From assembly GCF_021603585.1 (NCBI RefSeq), contig NZ_BQHI01000009.1, positions 1-64,000 on the forward strand: 64,000 bases of DNA, given 5' to 3'. The notes under the pieces were generated by a model that worked only from the letters and a program-made list of their open reading frames with translations, searched no databases and was not told the DNA's origin. How positions within the stretch are numbered: the stretch's first letter is position 1; the number at the start of each line of letters is the position of its first letter. The position numbers and the translations under genes are program-made. Origin of the DNA: Pseudomonas sputi. GTDB lineage: Bacteria > Pseudomonadota > Gammaproteobacteria > Pseudomonadales > Pseudomonadaceae. Shown here piece after piece: positions 55,872-64,000 of the stretch.

Positions 55872-57290
55872 ATGGCCGGCAAAACGCTCTACGACAAGCT
55901 CTGGGATTCGCATTTGGTCAAGCAGCGCGACGATGGCTCGGCGCTGATCTATATCGATCGTCACATCATCCACGAAGTGACCTCGCCGCAAGCCTTTGAA
56001 GGCCTGCGTCTGGCCGGGCGCAAACCGTGGCGCATCGATGCCAACATCGCCACCCCGGACCACAACGTACCGACCACCCCGGAGCGCAAGGGCGGCATCG
56101 AAGCCATTGCCGACCAGGTCTCGCGTTTGCAGGTTCAGACCCTCGACGACAACTGCGATGAATATGGCATCGTCGAGTTCAAGATGAATGACGTGCGCCA
56201 GGGCATCGTCCACGTGATCAGCCCGGAGCAGGGCGCCACTTTGCCGGGCATGACCGTGGTCTGCGGCGATTCCCACACCTCGACCCACGGCGCATTCGGC
56301 GCCTTGGCGCACGGTATCGGCACTTCCGAGGTTGAGCACGTGCTCGCCACCCAGTGCCTGGTCGCCAAGAAAATGAAAAACATGCTGGTGCGCGTCGAAG
56401 GTCAGTTGCCGTTCGGCGTGACCGCCAAGGACATCGTCCTCGCCGTCATTGGCAAGATCGGCACCGCCGGCGGTAACGGCCATGCCATCGAGTTCGCCGG
56501 CAGCGCGATCCGTGACCTGTCCATCGAAGGCCGCATGACCATCTGCAACATGTCCATCGAAGCTGGCGCCCGCGTGGGTCTGGTGGCGGCGGACCAAAAG
56601 ACCGTGGATTACGTCAAGGGTCGTCCGTTCGCACCGAAAGGCGCCGAGTGGGATCTGGCTGTCGAGTCCTGGAAAGACCTGGTGTCCGACGCCGACGCGC
56701 ATTTCGACACCGTGGTCGAGCTCGACGCCGCGCAGATCAAGCCGCAAGTCAGCTGGGGCACTTCGCCGGAAATGGTCCTGGCTGTTGATCAGAACGTGCC
56801 GGACCCGGCTAAAGAAATGGATCTGGTCAAGCGCGACTCGATCGTTCGCGCCTTGAAATACATGGGGTTGACTGCCAATCAGGCGATCACCGACATCCAG
56901 CTCGACCGCGTATTCATCGGCTCCTGCACCAACTCGCGGATCGAAGACTTGCGCGCTGCGGCCGTGATCGCCAAGGGCCGCAAGGTCGCGTCGACCATCA
57001 AGCAGGCCATTGTGGTGCCGGGGTCGGGTCTGGTGAAGGCCCAGGCCGAGGCCGAAGGTCTGGACAAGATCTTCCTCGAAGCCGGTTTCGAATGGCGCGA
57101 GCCGGGTTGCTCGATGTGCCTGGCGATGAACCCGGACCGTTTGGAGTCCGGCGAGCACTGCGCCTCGACCTCCAACCGTAACTTCGAAGGCCGTCAGGGC
57201 GCCGGTGGTCGTACCCACCTCGTCAGCCCGGCCATGGCCGCTGCGGCGGCGGTGAACGGTCGTTTCATCGACGTTCGTGAATTGATCTGA
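55872..57290 (+). CDS. leuC: 3-isopropylmalate dehydratase large subunit
   Basis: Iron-sulfur enzyme that, with LeuD, isomerises 2- to 3-isopropylmalate in leucine biosynthesis. The 472-residue protein has aconitase-type [4Fe-4S] cysteines in 'IGSCTNSR' and 'GCSMCLAMN', plus '[18 protein letters not shown]' and '[10 protein letters not shown]'. ATG 55872 follows GAGGAA; a longer in-frame start is not conserved. Start of leuC-leuD-methyltransferase-leuB. Confidence 0.97.
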   Translation: MAGKTLYDKLWDSHLVKQRDDGSALIYIDRHIIHEVTSPQAFEGLRLAGRKPWRIDANIATPDHNVPTTPERKGGIEAIADQVSRLQVQTLDDNCDEYGIVEFKMNDVRQGIVHVISPEQGATLPGMTVVCGDSHTSTHGAFGALAHGIGTSEVEHVLATQCLVAKKMKNMLVRVEGQLPFGVTAKDIVLAVIGKIGTAGGNGHAIEFAGSAIRDLSIEGRMTICNMSIEAGARVGLVAADQKTVDYVKGRPFAPKGAEWDLAVESWKDLVSDADAHFDTVVELDAAQIKPQVSWGTSPEMVLAVDQNVPDPAKEMDLVKRDSIVRALKYMGLTANQAITDIQLDRVFIGSCTNSRIEDLRAAAVIAKGRKVASTIKQAIVVPGSGLVKAQAEAEGLDKIFLEAGFEWREPGCSMCLAMNPDRLESGEHCASTSNRNFEGRQGAGGRTHLVSPAMAAAAAVNGRFIDVRELI

Positions 57291-57300
57291 GGAGCGCAGC

Positions 57301-57945
57301 ATGAAAGCTTTTACCCAGCACACCGGCCTTGTCGCACCGTTGGATCGTGCCAACGTCGACACCGACCAGATCATTCCGAAGCAGTTTCTGAAGTCGATCA
57401 AACGCACCGGTTTCGGCCCGAACCTGTTCGACGAATGGCGTTACCTCGATGTGGGTCAGCCGTATCAGGACAACTCCAAGCGCCCGCTGAACAAGGAATT
57501 CGTACTCAACGCCGAGCGTTATCAAGGCGCCAGCGTATTACTGGCCCGTGAGAACTTCGGTTGCGGCTCCAGCCGTGAGCACGCGCCGTGGGCGCTGGAA
57601 GAATACGGTTTTCGCAGCATCATCGCGCCGAGCTACGCCGACATTTTCTTCAACAACAGCTTCAAGAACGGCTTGCTGCCGATCATCTTGAGCGACGAAG
57701 AAGTCGATGAGCTGTTCAAGCAGGTCGAGGCCGAGCCGGGCTATCAGTTGCAAATCGATCTGCACGAGCAGACCGTGACCAGCCCGAACGGCAAGGTTTA
57801 CCGCTTCGAGATCGACGCCTTCCGCAAACACTGCCTGCTCAATGGCCTGGACGACATCGGTCTGACCTTGCAGGACGGCGATGCGATTGCCGCGTTCGAA
57901 GCCAAACATCGCGCGAGTCAGCCGTGGTTGTTCCGCGACGCGTGA
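57301..57945 (+). CDS. leuD: 3-isopropylmalate dehydratase small subunit
   Basis: Partner of LeuC; forms the swivel domain of the enzyme. The 214-residue protein has '[20 protein letters not shown]' and the signature '[19 protein letters not shown]'. It starts 10 bases after leuC with GGAG upstream. Confidence 0.97.
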   Translation: MKAFTQHTGLVAPLDRANVDTDQIIPKQFLKSIKRTGFGPNLFDEWRYLDVGQPYQDNSKRPLNKEFVLNAERYQGASVLLARENFGCGSSREHAPWALEEYGFRSIIAPSYADIFFNNSFKNGLLPIILSDEEVDELFKQVEAEPGYQLQIDLHEQTVTSPNGKVYRFEIDAFRKHCLLNGLDDIGLTLQDGDAIAAFEAKHRASQPWLFRDA

Positions 57946-57979
57946 ATCTGAAAGGTTGAACCCAGAAAAGGACGTACCC

Positions 57980-58744
57980 ATGACCAGCACCGCCCACAGT
58001 CAGGTTGTACAGAAGCAGTTCGGTGATCAGGCCGCCGCCTACCTGAGCAGCGCCGTTCACGCTCAAGGCACTGAATTTGCGCTGCTGCAGGCTGAGCTGG
58101 CGGGGCAGGGCGAGGCACGGGTGCTGGATCTGGGTTGTGGCGCCGGGCACGTGAGTTTTCACGTCGCCCCGTTGGTGAAGGACGTGGTGGCCTACGACCT
58201 GTCGCAGCAGATGCTCGACGTGGTCGCCGCCGCGGCCGTTGATCGCGGCTTGAGCAACGTGTCCACGGTCAACGGCGCCGCCGAGCGCCTGCCGTTCGCC
58301 GATGGCGAATTCGACTTCGTGTTCAGCCGTTATTCGGCGCACCATTGGAGCGACCTCGGCGTGGCCTTGCGCGAAGTGCGTCGCGTGCTGAAGCCGGGTG
58401 GCGTGGCGGCGTTCATTGATGTGCTGTCGCCGGGCAGCCCGCTGTTCGACACCTACCTGCAGAGCGTCGAAGTGCTGCGCGACACCAGCCATGTGCGCGA
58501 TTATTCGGCCGGTGAGTGGTTGCGCCAGGTCAGCGAGGCCGGTCTGCACACTCGCAGCACCACGCGTCAGCGCCTGCGTCTGGAGTACAGCAGCTGGGTC
58601 GAGCGCATGCGCACACCCGAAGTGATGCGCGCCGCGATCCGCCAGTTGCAGCAATCGATGGGCAACGAAGTACGCGAATATTTTGAGATTGAGGCCGATG
58701 GTTCGTTCAGTACGGATGTACTGGTGCTCTGGGCCGAAAAGTAA
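57980..58744 (+). CDS. SAM-dependent methyltransferase within the leu operon
   Basis: The 254-residue protein has a class I SAM fold: motif I 'VLDLGCGAGHVSFHVAP', 'FDFVFSRYSAHHW' and 'LREVRRVLKPGGVAAFIDV'. It resembles YafE and ubiquinone/menaquinone-type methyltransferases of the Methyltransf_11 family. It lies 34 bases after leuD and 69 before leuB, an insertion that I recall from other Pseudomonas. Its substrate and link to leucine synthesis are unknown. ATG 57980 has AAAAGGA upstream. Confidence 0.85.
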   Translation: MTSTAHSQVVQKQFGDQAAAYLSSAVHAQGTEFALLQAELAGQGEARVLDLGCGAGHVSFHVAPLVKDVVAYDLSQQMLDVVAAAAVDRGLSNVSTVNGAAERLPFADGEFDFVFSRYSAHHWSDLGVALREVRRVLKPGGVAAFIDVLSPGSPLFDTYLQSVEVLRDTSHVRDYSAGEWLRQVSEAGLHTRSTTRQRLRLEYSSWVERMRTPEVMRAAIRQLQQSMGNEVREYFEIEADGSFSTDVLVLWAEK

Positions 58745-58813
58745 GTTTCGAACGACAAGCATTTTTCCCGGCGCGCCCGTCGACGGCGCACCGACTGAAG
58801 ACACGAGGAAAGC

Positions 58814-59896
<1,083 letters not shown>

Positions 59897-59962
59897 TCTC
59901 TCGGGCCCGCTGCGAAATTCAATACAAAGCAGCGGCCCACTTTTCAAGAAGGTGTAGTTGCG

Positions 59963-61075
59963 ATGAAACGTGTAGGTCTGATCGGTTGGCGCGGCATGGT
60001 CGGTTCCGTGCTCATGCAGCGGATGCTGGAAGAGCAGGATTTCGATCTTATCGAGCCGGTGTTTTTCACCACTTCCAATGTCGGTGGCCAAGGCCCGTCC
60101 GTGGGCAAGGACATTGCTCCGCTCAAGGACGCTTACAGCATTGAAGAGCTGAAGACCCTCGACGTGATCCTGACCTGCCAGGGCGGCGACTACACCAGCG
60201 AAGTGTTCCCGAAGCTGCGCGAAGCCGGCTGGCAGGGTTACTGGATCGACGCGGCCTCGAGCCTGCGGATGAACGACGACGCCGTCATCATCCTCGATCC
60301 GGTCAACCGCAAGGTCATCGACCAGCAGCTCGACGCGGGCACCAAGAACTACATCGGCGGCAACTGCACCGTCAGCCTGATGCTGATGGGCCTGGGCGGT
60401 CTGTTCGAGGCCGGCCTGGTCGAGTGGATGAGCGCCATGACCTATCAGGCGGCCTCCGGTGCCGGCGCGCAGAACATGCGTGAACTGATCAAGCAGATGG
60501 GCGCGACCCACGCCGCTGTCGCCGATCAACTGGCCGATCCGGCCAGTGCGATCCTCGACATCGACCGCCGTGTGGCCGAAGCCATGCGCAGCGATGCGTA
60601 CCCGACCGAAAACTTCGGCGTACCGCTGGCCGGCAGCCTGATCCCGTGGATCGACAAGGAACTGCCTAACGGCCAGAGCCGCGAAGAGTGGAAGGCCCAG
60701 GCCGAGACCAACAAGATCCTCGGTCGCTTCAAGAGCCCGATCCCGGTCGACGGCATCTGCGTGCGCATCGGCGCCATGCGTTGCCACAGCCAGGCGCTGA
60801 CCATCAAGCTGAACAAGGATGTGCCGATCGCCGACATCGAAGGGCTGATCAGCCAGCACAACCCTTGGGTCAAACTGGTGCCGAACAACCGTGACATCAG
60901 CATGCAGGAGCTCAGCCCGACGAAAGTTACCGGTACCCTCAACGTGCCGGTCGGTCGTCTGCGCAAGCTGAACATGGGTTCGCAGTTCGTTGGTGCTTTC
61001 ACCGTCGGCGACCAACTGCTGTGGGGCGCGGCCGAGCCGCTGCGTCGCATGCTGCGGATCCTGCTTGAGCGTTGA
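59963..61075 (+). CDS. asd: Aspartate-semialdehyde dehydrogenase
   Basis: NADPH enzyme making aspartate semialdehyde for lysine, diaminopimelate, methionine and threonine. The 370-residue protein has '[17 protein letters not shown]', catalytic Cys135 in '[10 protein letters not shown]', and '[16 protein letters not shown]' with the active-site His. ATG 59963 follows AAGAAGG. A terminator follows 20 bases after the stop. Confidence 0.97.
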   Translation: MKRVGLIGWRGMVGSVLMQRMLEEQDFDLIEPVFFTTSNVGGQGPSVGKDIAPLKDAYSIEELKTLDVILTCQGGDYTSEVFPKLREAGWQGYWIDAASSLRMNDDAVIILDPVNRKVIDQQLDAGTKNYIGGNCTVSLMLMGLGGLFEAGLVEWMSAMTYQAASGAGAQNMRELIKQMGATHAAVADQLADPASAILDIDRRVAEAMRSDAYPTENFGVPLAGSLIPWIDKELPNGQSREEWKAQAETNKILGRFKSPIPVDGICVRIGAMRCHSQALTIKLNKDVPIADIEGLISQHNPWVKLVPNNRDISMQELSPTKVTGTLNVPVGRLRKLNMGSQFVGAFTVGDQLLWGAAEPLRRMLRILLER

Positions 61076-61094
61076 TCGCTTGATGCCATGAAAG

Positions 61095-61127
61095 AACCCG
61101 TGCCTTGTGAGAGGTGCGGGTTTTTTT
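61095..61127 (+). terminator. Intrinsic terminator after asd
   Basis: AACCCGTGCCT pairs with AGGTGCGGGTT (two G-T pairs), followed by five more T. Near 61165 a partial REP-like word (CTTGCTCGCGAAGGCG) follows. Confidence 0.88.
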
Positions 61128-61274
61128 ATGCCTGATGGTTCTCGATTGCCTGTACCGGTCTCTTCGACTTGCTCGCGAAGGCGTCCGAACGGCCACCACA
61201 AATCCGGCAGAAATTGCCTGCATTGCAACCACCCGGTAAAGTGCCGCTCCCCCCGTTTCGCCAGAGGTAGCAAC

Positions 61275-62285
61275 ATGACCCAGACCCTTGATATTGCCGT
61301 GATCGGCGCCACCGGTACTGTCGGCGAAACCCTCGTACAGATTCTTGAGGAGCGCGACTTCCCGGTCGGCAACCTGCACCTGCTGGCGAGCAGTGAATCC
61401 GCCGGCAGCTCGGTGCTGTTTCGCAACAAGAACGTGCGAGTGCGTGAGGTCGATGAGTTCGATTTCAGCAAGGTCAAGCTGGCATTCTTCGCCGCCGGCC
61501 CGGCCATCACCCTGAGTTACGCCGCCCGCGCTCACGCGGCGGGCTGCTCGCTGGTCGATCTGTCCGGCGCCTTGCCGGCGGATCAAGCGCCGCAAGTGGT
61601 GCCGGAGGCCAACGCCGATGTGCTGGCCGGTTTGAAAGTGCCGTTCCAGGTCAGCAGCCCGAGCCCGTCGGCCACCACGCTGGCCGTGGTGTTGGCACCG
61701 CTGGTCGATCTGATCGACCTGCAATACGTGCATGTCACGGCCAATCTGGCGGTTTCCGCTCAGGGTCGTGAAGCCGTGACCGAGCTGGCGCGCCAGACCG
61801 CCGAGCTGCTGAACATGCGTCCGCTGGAGCCGACATTCTTCGACCGACAGATGGCTTTCAACCTGCTGGCTCAGGTCGGTACGCCTGATGCGCAAGGTCA
61901 TACACTGCTGGAAAAGCGCCTGGTGCGCGAGCTGCGCCAGGTGCTGGCCAAGCCTTTATTAAAGATTTCCGCAACTTGCGTTCAAGCCCCGGTGTTTTTT
62001 GGCGATAGCTTTAGCGTGACCTTGCAGTCAGCGAGCGCGGTCGACCTGGAAAAGGTCAATGCTGCGCTTGAAGAGGCCGAGGGCATCGAGCTGGTCGAGG
62101 CCGGCGATTATCCGACCGCTGTCGGTGACGCGGTGGGGCAGGACGTGGTCTACGTCGGGCGGGTGCGCGCCGGTGTCGACGAGCCGTCGGAACTTAATCT
62201 GTGGCTGACGTCAGATAACGTACGCAAAGGTGCGGCCCTCAACGCGGTGCAGGTCGCCGAGTTGTTGATAAAAGACCTGCTGTAA
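61275..62285 (+). CDS. Catalytically dead aspartate-semialdehyde dehydrogenase paralogue (Usg-like)
   Basis: The 336-residue protein has the ASADH fold ('IAVIGATGTVGETLVQILEE') but lacks the catalytic Cys: the NCT site of Asd reads 'SSPSPSATT'. The active-site His is also changed ('VFFGDSFSV' where ASADH has a GH pair). It matches Usg-like proteins, which accompany asd but have no known activity. ATG 61275 follows AGAGG. It is independent of the upstream asd because of the terminator. Confidence 0.85.
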   Translation: MTQTLDIAVIGATGTVGETLVQILEERDFPVGNLHLLASSESAGSSVLFRNKNVRVREVDEFDFSKVKLAFFAAGPAITLSYAARAHAAGCSLVDLSGALPADQAPQVVPEANADVLAGLKVPFQVSSPSPSATTLAVVLAPLVDLIDLQYVHVTANLAVSAQGREAVTELARQTAELLNMRPLEPTFFDRQMAFNLLAQVGTPDAQGHTLLEKRLVRELRQVLAKPLLKISATCVQAPVFFGDSFSVTLQSASAVDLEKVNAALEEAEGIELVEAGDYPTAVGDAVGQDVVYVGRVRAGVDEPSELNLWLTSDNVRKGAALNAVQVAELLIKDLL

Positions 62286-62494
62286 AAGATACTTGGCAAC
62301 AATTTGTCGACTGATTCTAGCCGGGCGCTATGCTTGGCCAGATCGCTTGATGACGCAACACCCTCCGGGACTTTCCGGGGCATCAAAGAAATGATCGCGC
62401 GCGGCATGCTGTCGTCGTCGCGCGCAATGCCTTACGGCAGCGACAATCAACATCTTCTCGCTGGCCGAGGAACGTTCAAACAAAGGAAGAGGCT

Positions 62495-64000
62495 ATGGTT
62501 CAAGTTCGCAAACTGGTGTTAGCAATAGCGGCCGCCTCGGCGCTGTCCTCCGGTATGGCGCATGCCCTCGGGCTCGGGGAGCTGACCCTGAAGTCGACCC
62601 TGAACCAGCCGCTGGTGGCGGAAATCGAGCTGCTCGATGTCAAGGACCTGACCGCTGCCGAAGTGGTGCCGAGCCTGGCTTCGCCGGAAGATTTCGCCAA
62701 GGCCGGCGTTGATCGGCAGGCCTTCCTCAATGATCTGACCTTCACCCCGGTGCTCAACGCCAGCGGCAAAAGCGTGCTGCGCGTAACGTCGAGCAAGCCG
62801 CTGTCGGAGCCGATGGTGAAGTTCCTCGTGCAGGTGATGTGGCCGAACGGCCGTCTGCTGCGTGATTACAGCGTGCTGCTGGATCCGTCGAAATTCTCGC
62901 CACAGACCGCTGATGCCGCCGCCCAGCCTGCGCCGGCGCAAACCATCACCGCACCGACCACCGGCGCCACGCATTCCACCCATACCACCACGCCGCGCGA
63001 CACCCTGTGGGAAATCGCCGCGAAGGCGCGCACCGGCGGTTCGGTGCAGCAGACCATGCTGGCGATCCAGGCCTTGAACCCGGACGCGTTCATCGGCGGC
63101 AACATCAACCGCCTGAAAACCGGTCAGGTGCTGCGTCTGCCGGATCAGGTGCAAAGCACCGCACTGCCGCAATCCAAGGCGATTGCCGAAGTCGCCGCGC
63201 AGAACGAAGCCTGGCGCCAGGGCCGTCGTTATGTGGCCAAACCCGGCACTGGTCAGCAGCAGCTCGATGCGACCAATCGTGGTCGTGGCAATACCGGTGC
63301 TGCGCAAAACGCCAGGGACAACCTGAGCCTGGTTTCCGCCGAAAGCGCCAAGGCGCGTGGCAAGGGCCCGGCCGGCGATGCCAAGGCCCTGAGCAACAAA
63401 CTGGCGGTGACCCAGGAAAGTCTCGACGCCACCCGTCGTGACAACGAAGAACTGAAAAGCCGCATGGCCGATCTGCAAAGTCAGCTGGACAAGCTGCAAC
63501 GCCTGATCGAGCTGAAGAACAATCAACTGGCGAAAATGCAGGCCGAAGGTTCGGGTGCCGCGCCAGCCGCCGCGACTGCGCCAGTGGTGCCGGCGATCAC
63601 CGCGGAACTGGCCGCCACGCCACCGGCCAGTCCGACAGAGGCGGCCCCGACCGCGCCTGAGGCTGCCGCTCCGACTCCGGTCGAGCCGGTGGTCGAGCCG
63701 GTGGTCGAGCCTGTGGTTGAAACGACGCCGGCCGCCGATGACGAAAAAACCTTCAACGAACTGCTGACCAATCCGATCCTGTTGGGTCTGGTCGGTGGCG
63801 GCGCGGTGGTTCTGCTGCTCCTGCTGTTGCTGCTGGCCCGTCGCCGCAAGGCGCAACAGGAAGCCGAAAAACACCTGCGCATGGCCCGTGCCCTGGAAGA
63901 GCAATCCTTCTCCCAGGACCTTGATCTGCCGGAAAGCAGCTTCGAGGGTCTGGAAGTGCCGGCGGCCAGCGTCAAGCTGACTCCGGCTCCGGCTCCGGCT
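62495..64000 (+). CDS. fimV: FimV-like peptidoglycan-binding hub protein (cut by window end)
   Basis: FimV organises type IV pili, twitching and polar signalling in Pseudomonas. The 502 codons seen here include a signal peptide (cut near AHA, residue 24), the FimV N-terminal domain (about 25-130), a LysM domain ('RDTLWEIAAKA', 'ALNPDAFIGGNI', about 165-225), a coiled coil (about 300-350), a Pro/Ala-rich linker with a VEPV repeat, and a membrane helix at about 425-447. The cytoplasmic TPR part lies beyond 64000. ATG 62495 follows AAGGAAGAGG. The 209 bases before it hold a GCGCGCG/CGCGCGC hairpin near 62397-62438 and no other feature I could support. Confidence 0.93.
   Translation, partial: MVQVRKLVLAIAAASALSSGMAHALGLGELTLKSTLNQPLVAEIELLDVKDLTAAEVVPSLASPEDFAKAGVDRQAFLNDLTFTPVLNASGKSVLRVTSSKPLSEPMVKFLVQVMWPNGRLLRDYSVLLDPSKFSPQTADAAAQPAPAQTITAPTTGATHSTHTTTPRDTLWEIAAKARTGGSVQQTMLAIQALNPDAFIGGNINRLKTGQVLRLPDQVQSTALPQSKAIAEVAAQNEAWRQGRRYVAKPGTGQQQLDATNRGRGNTGAAQNARDNLSLVSAESAKARGKGPAGDAKALSNKLAVTQESLDATRRDNEELKSRMADLQSQLDKLQRLIELKNNQLAKMQAEGSGAAPAAATAPVVPAITAELAATPPASPTEAAPTAPEAAAPTPVEPVVEPVVEPVVETTPAADDEKTFNELLTNPILLGLVGGGAVVLLLLLLLLARRRKAQQEAEKHLRMARALEEQSFSQDLDLPESSFEGLEVPAASVKLTPAPAPA
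63680..63715 (+). repeat. Three-copy 12-base tandem repeat inside fimV
   Basis: GTCGAGCCGGTG twice and GTCGAGCCTGTG once encode the VEPV unit of the periplasmic linker. Slippage would change linker length without a frame shift. Confidence 0.8.

Noticed and set aside
63982-64000. CCGGCT repeat at the window end as a separate element
   Set aside because: It is in frame and encodes Pro-Ala in the fimV cytoplasmic linker; low-complexity coding sequence.

Overview
The window looks like chromosome of a fluorescent Pseudomonas, probably of the P. fluorescens complex. The evidence is a pyoverdine maturation, export and uptake locus (fpvA-pvdE-pvdO-pvdN-pvdM-pvdP-opmQ-pvdT-pvdR-fpvI-pvdA), a core block whose gene order I recall from P. 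aeruginosa (uvrB, gltX, Ala/Glu tRNAs, leuCDB, asd, usg-like, fimV), Pseudomonas-type REP-like palindromes and evenly high G+C. No prophage, CRISPR array or large island is visible. The left edge is the last 124 bases of an IS3-family element.

Layout. 1-124: IS end. 194-16829: pyoverdine genes, with iron-starvation (PvdS-type TAAAT-N16-CGT) boxes at exact 16-base spacing before pvdE, pvdP, pvdR and pvdA, a near match before pvdM, and Fur-like boxes before fpvA and fpvI. pvdF and fpvR, which sit inside this order in P. aeruginosa, are absent. 16841-20850: REP-like repeat, long leader, mgtA and mgtC. 20960-25398: a phosphorelay cassette made of a pseudo-receiver, a LuxR-type response regulator and a BvgS-like hybrid kinase. 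25403-32875: dkgB, a pirin, an MscS channel with a cyclic-nucleotide domain, an exonuclease III, an arylamine N-acetyltransferase, an orphan BrnA antitoxin with a toxin remnant, and an NCS2 purine permease. 32998-37390: tRNA-Asn, two small unknown genes, an aromatic aminotransferase and uvrB. 37451-41752: EmrAB-like exporter and gltX. 41955-42468: tRNA Ala-Glu-Ala-Glu, a tandem duplication whose spacers fold into covarying hairpins. 42652-45559: TetR regulator, hydrolase, thioesterase, dusC. 45579-46123: ibpA with sigma-32 promoter and ROSE-like thermosensor. 46309-51385: HscC-type Hsp70 module (DUF1266, J-protein with DUF805 membrane domain, HscC). 51494-54772: five-PAS GGDEF-EAL protein. 54841-62285: LysR gene divergent from leuC-leuD-methyltransferase-leuB-asd and a catalytically dead Asd paralogue. 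62495-64000: 5' part of fimV, cut by the window end.

How the genes work together. FpvI with FpvA should drive receptor expression. PvdA makes hydroxyornithine for the peptide, PvdE exports the precursor to the periplasm, PvdP/M/N/O mature the chromophore and side chain, and PvdRT-OpmQ recycles or secretes pyoverdine. The leu/asd block is a biosynthetic operon with its LysR regulator. The HscC module is a dedicated chaperone machine encoded as a convergent set. The observations I rate most worth following are the covarying tRNA spacers, the pseudo-receiver with a 22-base perfect palindrome across its 3' end, the degenerate metal site of PvdM, the missing fpvR, the J-domain/DUF805 fusion and the eroded BrnT toxin.
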